DNA of 11,626 bases from the NCBI GenBank assembly GCA_035545535.1, contig DASZYF010000187.1, forward strand, positions 1 through 11,626. Reading direction: 5' to 3'. The notes under the pieces are model-generated. The model made no database searches. It had not been told where the DNA came from and was given only the letters and a program-made list of their open reading frames with translations. This document shows, one piece after another, positions 1-11,626 of this stretch (position 1 is its first letter; each line of letters begins with the position of its first letter). The position numbers and the translations under genes are program-made. This DNA comes from DASZYF01 sp035545535. Lineage in GTDB: Bacteria; Actinomycetota; Actinomycetes; Mycobacteriales; CAJCIY01.

Positions 1-628
1 GCCGGGCCCGCACGTCGTCCCGGCCGACGAAGGTGGTGCTGGCCAGGGCGCTGATGAGCGCGGGCGGCAGCGGCACCGCGCCGCCGCTGCGCGGCGCCCA
101 CTGCACGCGGTGCGTCCGCACCGGGGACGAGAGGCCCTTGAGCTCGAGGTCGCCGACGAGCTGGGTCGGGGTGCCCGCGTCGCGGCCGAGCAGCGTGACC
201 AGCTCCGTCGCGAGGATCTCGCCGCCCTGCGCGGCCGCGCACAGCCGCGCCGCCTCGACCACGGCGGTGCCGAAGTAGTCGCCCTGGTCCTCGCGCCACA
301 CGACGTCGCCGGCGCTCATGCCGATGCGGACCTCGAGCGCCTTCTCGGGCTCGCGCGCGCTGTGGTCGGTGATGCCCTGCTGGACCTCGATGGCGGCCGC
401 GATCGCATCGCGGGCCGCGTCGAAGGCGAGCATCTGGCCGTCGCCGAGGCTCTTCACGACGCGGCCGTTGTGGGCGGCGACCGCGTCGGCGATGAGGTCG
501 TCGTGGACCATGCGGACAGCGCGGGTCGCGTCGCCCCCCAGGCGGGCGAGCATCTCGGTGGACGCCACGATGTCGGTGAAGACGACGGTCGCCGTCACGG
601 ACGCGGGCGCCGCGCCGGCACCGGTCAC
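1..628 (-). CDS. Class III adenylate/guanylate cyclase-domain protein, N-terminal part (runs off left edge)
   Basis: An open frame of 209 codons begins at GTG 628 and leaves the window at base 1, so the C-terminus is missing. Residues about 12-175 form a class III nucleotide cyclase domain. The two metal-binding aspartates are D19 (in FTDIVAST) and D63 (in KSLGDG). The ATP-specifying Lys/Asp pair appears to be K59 and D117, and the transition-state arginine is R128 (in EAARLC). The transition-state asparagine, expected four residues before that arginine, is V124, so activity may be weak or absent. After the domain, TTFVGRDDVRAR (198-209) resembles the start of the AAA/STAND ATPase module that in actinobacterial proteins often joins a cyclase domain to TPR or LuxR-type regions; that extension is inferred. 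No signal peptide or membrane segment is seen, so it is probably cytoplasmic. The gene is divergent from fprA and its start fits a leaderless transcript. No in-frame stop occurs in the visible part. Confidence 0.88.
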   Translation of the reverse strand, partial: MTGAGAAPASVTATVVFTDIVASTEMLARLGGDATRAVRMVHDDLIADAVAAHNGRVVKSLGDGQMLAFDAARDAIAAAIEVQQGITDHSAREPEKALEVRIGMSAGDVVWREDQGDYFGTAVVEAARLCAAAQGGEILATELVTLLGRDAGTPTQLVGDLELKGLSSPVRTHRVQWAPRSGGAVPLPPALISALASTTFVGRDDVRAR

Positions 629-635
629 CCGCCCA

Positions 636-641
636 AGGGTA
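636..641 (-). promoter_or_regulatory. Putative -10 box of the cyclase-domain gene (leaderless)
   Basis: Read on the minus strand the hexamer is TACCCT, matching the actinobacterial TANNNT -10 pattern. Seven bases separate it from the GTG at 628, so transcription would start at or next to the start codon. No Shine-Dalgarno lies at the right distance, which fits a leaderless mRNA. No convincing -35 is seen 17-18 bp further upstream. This is inferred from pattern and spacing only. Confidence 0.5.
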
Positions 642-715
642 CGGATCGGACGGTTCGGGCGACATCCGGCGTTCCCGGGAGGCCGCGTCCGCCCGGATCC
701 CGCCCGCGGGGCCTC

Positions 716-721
716 TACGCT
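716..721 (+). promoter_or_regulatory. Putative -10 box of fprA (leaderless)
   Basis: TACGCT fits the TANNNT -10 pattern. Six bases separate it from the GTG at 728, which places the likely transcription start on the first base of the start codon. No purine-rich Shine-Dalgarno is present in this gap. The -35 region (about 693-698) is not consensus. The arrangement mirrors that of the divergent gene. Confidence 0.5.
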
Positions 722-727
722 CGCGCC

Positions 728-2098
728 GTGCCTGCACCCACTGCCGAGAACCCCCTGCGCGTCGCTGTCGTCGGGGCAGGCCCCGCCGGCATCTACACCG
801 CGGACGCGCTCAGCGCCCAGACCGACGTGCCCGTCGTGGTGGACGTGCTCGACCGCCTGCCCACCCCCTACGGGCTGGTGCGCTACGGCGTCGCGCCGGA
901 CCACCTGAAGATGAAGAACGTCGCCGCCGCCCTGCACAAGGTGCTCGAGCGGCCCGGCGTGCGCTTCCTCGGCAACGTCGAGGTGGGGCAGGACGTGCAC
1001 ACCGCCGACCTCGACCAGCGCTACGACGCGATCGTCTGGTCCTACGGCGCCTCCACCGACCGGCGGCTGGGGATCGAGGGCGAGGACCTCGCCGGCAGCA
1101 CCTCGGCGACCGAGTTCGTGAACTGGTACTGCGGCCACCCCGACAGCCCGCTCGAGTCCTACCTGCTCGACGCCACCGCGGTCGCGGTCGTCGGCGTCGG
1201 CAACGTCGCCGTCGACGTCGCCCGCATCCTCGCGAAGACCGCCGACGACCTGCTGGTGACCGACGTGCACGACGAGGCGCTCGGCGTGCTCGCGCAGAGC
1301 CACATCACCGACATCCACGTCCTCGGCCGGCGGGGCCCGGTCCAGGCGAAGTGGACGACGAAGGAGCTGCGCGAGCTCGGCGAGCTCGCGAACGCCGACG
1401 TCGTCGTGCGCGCCGACGAGGTGGTGCTCGACGCCGCGAGCGAGCGCGATGTCGCGGAGCACAAGGACCTGGCCCGCAACCTCGAGGTCATCAAGGGCTG
1501 GGTGGACAAGCCGCTCGAGGGCAAGCCCCGCCGCATCCACCTGCGCTTCCTCGTGCGGCCCGTCGGCATCCTCGGCACCGACCGGGTCGAGGGCGTGACG
1601 CTCGAGCGCATGCAGCTCGACGGCAACGGAGGTGTCACCGGCACCGGCGAGACCGAGGTGCTGCCCGTGCAGATGGTGTTCCGCTCCGTCGGCTACCAGG
1701 GCCGCCCGCTGGTCGAGCTGCCGTTCGACGAGCGCTCCGCGACCGTGCCGAACGACGCCGGCCGGGTCCTGTCCGACGGCGCACCGCAGCGCGGCCACTA
1801 CGTCGCCGGCTGGATCAAGCGCGGCCCGACCGGCGTCATCGGCACGAACCGCTCGGATGCGTCGGAGACGGTGACGTCGATGCTCGCCGACGTCGAGAGC
1901 GGAGCGCTCGCGGTGACGGCATCCGACCGCGACCCCGACTCGCTGGCCCGCCTCGTGCACGAGCGCGGCGGAGAGGTCGTCACGTGGGACGGCTGGCTGC
2001 GCATCGACGCGGCCGAGATCGACAAAGGCACGCAGGCGAGCCGCACCCGCGTGAAGATCCCGTTGCGCCCCGACCTGCTGCACCACGGCCGCGGCTGA
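728..2098 (+). CDS. fprA: NADPH-ferredoxin/adrenodoxin-type reductase FprA
   Basis: FprA is an FAD enzyme that passes electrons from NADPH to ferredoxins, which then feed cytochrome P450s and other iron-sulfur-dependent reactions in the cytoplasm. The protein has 456 residues, the length I recall for mycobacterial FprA. It shows an N-terminal FAD dinucleotide fold (VVGAGPAG, 14-21), the family motif LPTPYGLVRYGVAPDH (44-59), a second nucleotide fold for NADPH (VVGVGNVAVDVAR, 154-166), the GRRGP motif (200-204) whose arginines bind the NADP 2'-phosphate, and the C-terminal GWIKRGPTGVIGTN motif (361-374) that closes over FAD. The frame stays open upstream to 110, but that part is antisense to the cyclase gene. 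The GTG at 728 puts the FAD motif at the usual distance from the N-terminus and sits directly after a -10-like box. It is convergent with rpoC across a palindromic terminator. No ferredoxin gene is adjacent in the window. Confidence 0.93.
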   Translation: MPAPTAENPLRVAVVGAGPAGIYTADALSAQTDVPVVVDVLDRLPTPYGLVRYGVAPDHLKMKNVAAALHKVLERPGVRFLGNVEVGQDVHTADLDQRYDAIVWSYGASTDRRLGIEGEDLAGSTSATEFVNWYCGHPDSPLESYLLDATAVAVVGVGNVAVDVARILAKTADDLLVTDVHDEALGVLAQSHITDIHVLGRRGPVQAKWTTKELRELGELANADVVVRADEVVLDAASERDVAEHKDLARNLEVIKGWVDKPLEGKPRRIHLRFLVRPVGILGTDRVEGVTLERMQLDGNGGVTGTGETEVLPVQMVFRSVGYQGRPLVELPFDERSATVPNDAGRVLSDGAPQRGHYVAGWIKRGPTGVIGTNRSDASETVTSMLADVESGALAVTASDRDPDSLARLVHERGGEVVTWDGWLRIDAAEIDKGTQASRTRVKIPLRPDLLHHGRG

Positions 2099-2109
2099 CC
2101 GCGCCCCCG

Positions 2110-2157
2110 ACGCCGGAAGGGGCGGCACCGCACGTGCGGTGCCGCCCCTTCCGGCGT
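2110..2157. terminator. Bidirectional terminator: 48-nt perfect palindrome
   Basis: Bases 2110-2133 are the exact reverse complement of 2134-2157, giving a GC-rich stem of up to about 22 bp closed around CACGTG. It begins 11 nt after the fprA stop and ends 29 nt before the rpoC stop on the other strand, so one hairpin can serve both convergent transcripts. No long U-run follows on either side, which is common in actinobacterial terminators. Confidence 0.85.
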
Positions 2158-2186
2158 TGCTGGCCTACCTGATCAGCGCCTGCTCA

Positions 2187-6062
<3,876 letters not shown>

Positions 6063-6140
6063 TTCGCCTTCTCTCTACTCGTCTTCGTCGCTAGTCACTA
6101 AGTCGTGGATGTGGTCGTGCTTGTGGGTTGGCGGAAGTGA
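6063..6140 (-). other. rpoB-rpoC intergenic spacer with rpoC ribosome binding site
   Basis: The 78-nt spacer is about 54% GC by my count, clearly below the flanking coding sequence. On the minus strand it holds several stop codons and ends in the rpoC Shine-Dalgarno AGAAGG (6067-6072), four bases before GTG 6062. I see no terminator-like hairpin and no convincing promoter, so rpoB and rpoC are taken as one transcription unit. Confidence 0.7.
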
Positions 6141-9575
<3,435 letters not shown>

Positions 9576-9580
9576 AGATT

Positions 9581-9586
9581 TCCTTT
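9581..9586 (-). promoter_or_regulatory. rpoB ribosome binding site
   Basis: Read on the minus strand this is AAAGGA, complementary to the 16S rRNA 3' end, with five bases before the GTG at 9575. It decides the rpoB start, because GTG alone would be weak evidence. Confidence 0.8.
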
Positions 9587-9590
9587 ACTT

Positions 9591-9609
9591 GAGAAGGGGC
9601 TTCCTTCTC
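9591..9609 (-). promoter_or_regulatory. Hairpin just upstream of the rpoB Shine-Dalgarno
   Basis: GAGAAGG (9603-9609 on the minus strand) pairs perfectly with CCTTCTC (9591-9597) across a 5-nt loop. The hairpin ends four bases before the rpoB Shine-Dalgarno. Its 5' arm itself contains a Shine-Dalgarno-like AGAAGG. It could position the ribosome, be an RNase processing site, or have no function. Confidence 0.45.
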
Positions 9610-9687
9610 GAGGCTCAAACTTCAGCTGGCGACTGACGGTGCGATGCGGCGCTCAGGTCCTCACATGAGCGGGTCGCGGGCGGGCGG

Positions 9688-9759
9688 CTAGGCAGGCATG
9701 CGGGCACGCCGACGGACCCGCAGCGAAGCGGGTCGAGAGGTTCGGCGTGTGGTGGGCAT
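9688..9759 (-). CDS. Putative upstream ORF in the rpoB leader, 23 residues, arginine-rich
   Basis: An ATG at 9759 opens 23 codons ending in TAG at 9688-9690. It begins about six bases after the predicted transcription start of the rpoB promoter, so it would be read almost as a leaderless ORF; no Shine-Dalgarno fits. The peptide starts MPTTRRTSRP and contains eight arginines. Its codons cover a 7-bp hairpin (9715-9721 with 9728-9734). The stop lies 112 nt before the rpoB GTG. I recognise no known leader peptide. High GC favours arginine codons by chance, so this remains a hypothesis based on position. Confidence 0.25.
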   Translation of the reverse strand: MPTTRRTSRPASLRVRRRARMPA

Positions 9760-9771
9760 GCGCAACCTGGC

Positions 9772-9800
9772 AGCATAGCCGCCGGAACGGGCGCTGTCGA
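9772..9800 (-). promoter_or_regulatory. Predicted sigma-A-type promoter of rpoBC
   Basis: On the minus strand, TCGACA (9795-9800) matches the -35 consensus TTGACA at five of six bases, and TATGCT (9772-9777) matches TANNNT and four of six bases of TATAAT. The spacer is exactly 17 bp. Transcription should start near 9765, giving a leader of about 190 nt before rpoB. This is the best promoter match in the window. Confidence 0.7.
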
Positions 9801-9907
9801 GCCCCACGAGCAGGCTGACGCGCACCTGCTGCGGTGTTGCGGGAGAGGGTGGCACCCGGCCCGGACATGCGTCAAGGCCGACGCGCGGGGTGACCGAGAT
9901 GTTCCGG

Positions 9908-9924
9908 CCCGGGATCAGCCCGGG
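9908..9924 (-). terminator. Weak candidate terminator after the Mce-associated genes
   Basis: Two copies of CCCGGG separated by five bases can form a 6-bp all-GC hairpin about 30 nt beyond the TAG of the upstream gene. There is no U-run. It could reduce read-through into rpoBC, but the hairpin is short and GC-rich DNA forms such pairs easily. Confidence 0.3.
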
Positions 9925-9953
9925 ATTGCAGGGAGAACCGCCGGCCGGACGAG

Positions 9954-10460
9954 CTACTGGACGACCTCGATCGCGTCCACGAGCCAGGTCGAGCCGATGA
10001 GCTTCATGGTCAGCTGGTACTGCAGCGGCTGGAACTTGTCCGGGGCGCCGTCGCCGAACTTGGCGGTCTGCTCGAAGAACGTGAGGACGGTCACCTCGCG
10101 CCCGTCGGAGGAGACGTCGACCGGCTGGGCGTCGCGGACCTCCTCGGTGACCGTCGCCTTGCGCTGCTCCGCCGTCGCGATGAGCGCGCCGAAGAGCTGC
10201 TCGTACTTCTGCGCGAACGTGGGCGTGAGGACGGCCTTGCCGCGGGCCTCGTCGGCGTCGAGCGTGTCGACGGAGAAGTTGGCGAACAGCGGGATGTCCT
10301 TCGCCGCGGCCGCCGTGGCGTCGACGAGCGCCTTCTCGCGCCGGTCGGCCGCATCGACCTTGCCCTGCTCGCGGTGCCAGAGGAACGCGGCGCCGCCGGC
10401 CAGGCCCGCCAGGAGCACGAGCACGACGACGGACACGACGGTGCGTGTGGTGCGACTCAT
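9954..10460 (-). CDS. Mce-associated membrane protein (Mam/Mas-like)
   Basis: The protein has 168 residues. A short N-terminus (MSRTTRT) is followed by one membrane helix (about 8-28) and an extracytoplasmic domain. The domain ends with the pattern LTMKLIGSTWLVDAIEVVQ (150-168), where a W-L-V-D strand closes the protein; this resembles the Mce-associated family, whose mycobacterial members (such as OmamA) stabilise Mce lipid-import complexes and are predicted to have a VirB8/NTF2-like fold. The upstream protein has the same layout and a matching KLVDGRWLVDT segment, so the two are probably paralogues. Its ATG overlaps the upstream stop codon in an ATGA arrangement, and GGGGGGAA lies upstream as Shine-Dalgarno, so translation is probably coupled. 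No mce, yrbE or mceG gene is visible in the window, so the mce assignment rests on family resemblance. Other single-pass envelope proteins with an NTF2-like domain cannot be excluded. Confidence 0.7.
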   Translation of the reverse strand: MSRTTRTVVSVVVLVLLAGLAGGAAFLWHREQGKVDAADRREKALVDATAAAAKDIPLFANFSVDTLDADEARGKAVLTPTFAQKYEQLFGALIATAEQRKATVTEEVRDAQPVDVSSDGREVTVLTFFEQTAKFGDGAPDKFQPLQYQLTMKLIGSTWLVDAIEVVQ

Positions 10461-11626
10461 CCGTTCCCCCCGGCGCTCGAGGCCGGCGGCGCGGGCGGCG
10501 GCAGGCTGCTCGCCCTCGGGGACGACTTCGGCGACGCCTTCGGGGACGCCTTCGGGGACGCCTTGGCCGACGGCGGGCTGCTCGGCGGGGTGGACGGGCT
10601 GGCGGTCGGCGCGGTGCTCGCGCCGCCGGTGTCCCCACCGCCCAGCGAGGCCGCGGTGTCGACCAGCCAGCGGCCGTCGACGAGCTTCAGGTGGAACGCG
10701 TAGCCCGCGACCTCTTCCTTGCCGGCGGGCAGGGACGACGCGGTGAGGAGCACGTGCCCGAGGACCAGCGCCCGCGCCGAGGTGTGGTCGGAGCCGCTGA
10801 AGCTCACGGCCGCGCGGACCGGAGTGCCCTTGAGGACCTCCTTGGCCGGCACGAAGATCGTCTGGAACAGGTCGCCGGCGCTCCCGCTGATCTGGTCGTG
10901 CAGCCCGCCGGTGGTGTCGGCGGACAGGCGCGTGGTGTAGCCCGCCTGGTCGTTGTAGTCGACGGTCGTGAGGTCGGTGAACGTCTGCACCGCCGCGGTG
11001 CGCACCTGCTCGCGCTGCGACACGAGCTTGTCGTGGTCGGAGACCTTGCCGCGGGCGAGCACGTAGAGCACGCCGAACGTGACGGCCGTGGCGAGGAGCA
11101 GCACGCCGAGGACGGCCACGACGACGCGACCTCGCCCGCGGGCGGGGGCCTCAGGCGGTGGGGTCCCGAACCCGGCTGCGGCCAGGGGCGGCTCGTCGCC
11201 CTGCGGCACGGGCAGGGGCGGCGGGACTGGCAGCGTCGGAGCCGTCTCTGCGGGGGACGCGGGGACCGCGGCGGGCGGTGCCAGCGCCTCGGCAGCCGGC
11301 TCGTCCGGGACGGCCTCGTCGGTCGGCTCGTCGGTCGGCTCGGCGGCCAGCTCTTCGGCTGGTCCGTCGGTCTCCGCCTCGTCCGGGGCGGCGGGAGCGG
11401 GCTCGTCCGCGAGCGTCCCGCCGGTCGTGATCGCGCTCGTGACCCCGCTCGTGATCCCGGCCGCGGGCGCGTCCGCGGCCGGCTCGTCGGCTGGTCCGTC
11501 CGCTGGGTCAGCCGGTGCGTCGGCTGGTGCGTCGGCCTCAGGCGCGACCGGTGGCAGGGCGGGCGGAGCCGGCGGCGTCGGCGGCGGCGCAGCGGGCTCG
11601 ACGGGCTCGACCGGCTCGACCGGCTG
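10457..11626 (-). CDS. Mce-associated membrane protein with low-complexity arms, 5' end beyond right edge
   Basis: The frame is open from the right edge to TGA 10457-10459, giving 389 visible residues. A GTG at 11209 would give 250 residues, but it has no Shine-Dalgarno, and the 139 codons upstream have a consistent Pro/Ala/Glu/Asp-rich composition, so the true start is probably outside the window. Visible parts are an acidic cytoplasmic arm (1 to about 165) with V-E-P and P-T-D-E repeats, an RGRGR positive stop next to one membrane helix (about 168-190), and an extracytoplasmic domain ending KLVDGRWLVDT as in the downstream paralogue. The last approximately 60 residues form a Gly/Ser/Pro/Ala tail with repeated A-S-P-K units. 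The layout fits a Mce-associated protein of a lipid-import system. The acidic N-terminal arm is longer than I expect for the family. The stop overlaps the next gene's start by four bases. Confidence 0.72.
   Translation of the reverse strand, partial: QPVEPVEPVEPAAPPPTPPAPPALPPVAPEADAPADAPADPADGPADEPAADAPAAGITSGVTSAITTGGTLADEPAPAAPDEAETDGPAEELAAEPTDEPTDEAVPDEPAAEALAPPAAVPASPAETAPTLPVPPPLPVPQGDEPPLAAAGFGTPPPEAPARGRGRVVVAVLGVLLLATAVTFGVLYVLARGKVSDHDKLVSQREQVRTAAVQTFTDLTTVDYNDQAGYTTRLSADTTGGLHDQISGSAGDLFQTIFVPAKEVLKGTPVRAAVSFSGSDHTSARALVLGHVLLTASSLPAGKEEVAGYAFHLKLVDGRWLVDTAASLGGGDTGGASTAPTASPSTPPSSPPSAKASPKASPKASPKSSPRASSLPPPAPPASSAGGNG
10514..10573 (-). repeat. 12-bp tandem repeat encoding A-S-P-K units
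   Basis: Five consecutive 12-bp units lie in frame within the C-terminal tail of the Mce-associated protein. The three central units encode ASPK, two of them identical; the outer ones encode PSAK and SSPR. Unit boundaries are 10514, 10526, 10538, 10550 and 10562. Because the period is a multiple of three, copy-number change would not shift the frame. Confidence 0.9.
11594..11626 (-). repeat. 9-bp tandem repeat encoding V-E-P, cut by the right edge
   Basis: Units of 9 bp (GGGCTCGAC or CGGCTCGAC on the plus strand) start at 11594, 11603 and 11612, with a partial unit at 11621 that runs to the edge. On the minus strand they encode repeated Val-Glu-Pro in the N-terminal arm of the Mce-associated protein. 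The array may continue outside the window. Confidence 0.8.

Larger units (their letters stand above)
9576..9953 (-). other. rpoB control region and leader (378 nt without an established gene)
   Basis: This gap lies between the end of the Mce-associated pair and rpoB, all on the minus strand. In transcription order it holds a CCCGGG hairpin after the upstream gene, a -35/-10 promoter (9772-9800), and a leader of about 190 nt with a possible short upstream ORF (9688-9759), a 7-bp hairpin inside that ORF (9715-9734), a second 7-bp hairpin (9591-9609) and the rpoB Shine-Dalgarno (9581-9586). Nothing else coding is convincing; the longer open frames across it lack start signals and family similarity. 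Confidence 0.75.

Noticed and set aside
110..727. Upstream extension of the fprA frame on the plus strand to an ATG at 110
   Set aside because: It is antisense to the cyclase domain, whose motifs are clear on the minus strand. FprA proteins start just before the FAD motif, which the GTG at 728 satisfies.
9847..9875. TTGACG at 9870-9875 (minus) as an alternative rpoB -35 box
   Set aside because: No TANNNT hexamer lies 16-19 bp downstream; the candidates are CCACCC and CACCCT. The promoter at 9772-9800 is much better.
9688..10638. 316-codon minus-strand frame spanning the rpoB leader and the Mce-associated gene
   Set aside because: The part over 9954-10460 is out of frame with a convincing membrane protein and is low-complexity Arg/Ala/Pro. 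Only its last 23 codons, which begin at an ATG near a predicted transcription start, were kept as a separate hypothesis.
11207..11209. GTG at 11209 as the start of the outer Mce-associated protein
   Set aside because: It has no Shine-Dalgarno, and the frame continues upstream with coherent repeat-rich coding composition to the window edge. It remains possible but less likely.

Overview
The window is chromosomal DNA from a high-GC actinobacterium. RpoB and RpoC match the mycobacterial and streptomycete forms over long stretches, FprA has the same length as the mycobacterial enzyme as I remember it (456 residues), several starts are GTG, and two genes look leaderless. Two Mce-associated membrane proteins also point to Actinobacteria. 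The order cannot be fixed from the sequence.

Layout, left to right. (1) 1-628, minus strand: the N-terminal part of a class III nucleotide-cyclase-domain protein that runs off the left edge; an FVGR-D motif just before the edge suggests an AAA/STAND ATPase follows. (2) 629-727: a 99-bp divergent promoter region in which each gene has a TANNNT -10 box 6-7 nt from its GTG, so both transcripts are probably leaderless. (3) 728-2098, plus strand: fprA, an NADPH-ferredoxin reductase. (4) 2110-2157: a 48-nt perfect palindrome between the convergent fprA and rpoC, probably a bidirectional terminator. (5) 2187-6062 and 6141-9575, minus strand: rpoC and rpoB, both intact, separated by 78 nt. (6) 9576-9953: the rpoB control region, with a good sigma-A-type promoter, a leader of about 190 nt, a possible 23-codon arginine-rich upstream ORF, and a hairpin next to the rpoB Shine-Dalgarno. 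(7) 9954-11626, minus strand: two translationally coupled Mce-associated (Mam/Mas-like) membrane proteins, probably the end of an mce operon. The outer one is open to the right edge and has a long acidic Pro/Ala-rich N-terminal region and an Ala-Ser-Pro-Lys repeat tail.

The genes do not form one pathway. rpoB and rpoC encode the two large subunits of RNA polymerase. The Mce-associated pair would act at the cell envelope in lipid uptake. FprA supplies electrons to ferredoxin-dependent enzymes. The cyclase-domain protein is a signalling or regulatory protein. I see no mobile element, CRISPR array, tRNA or rRNA, and no clear new multi-gene system. The points most worth a second look are the rpoB leader, the cyclase with Val in place of the transition-state Asn, two non-canonical residues in the rifampicin pocket, and the low-complexity arms of the Mce-associated protein.
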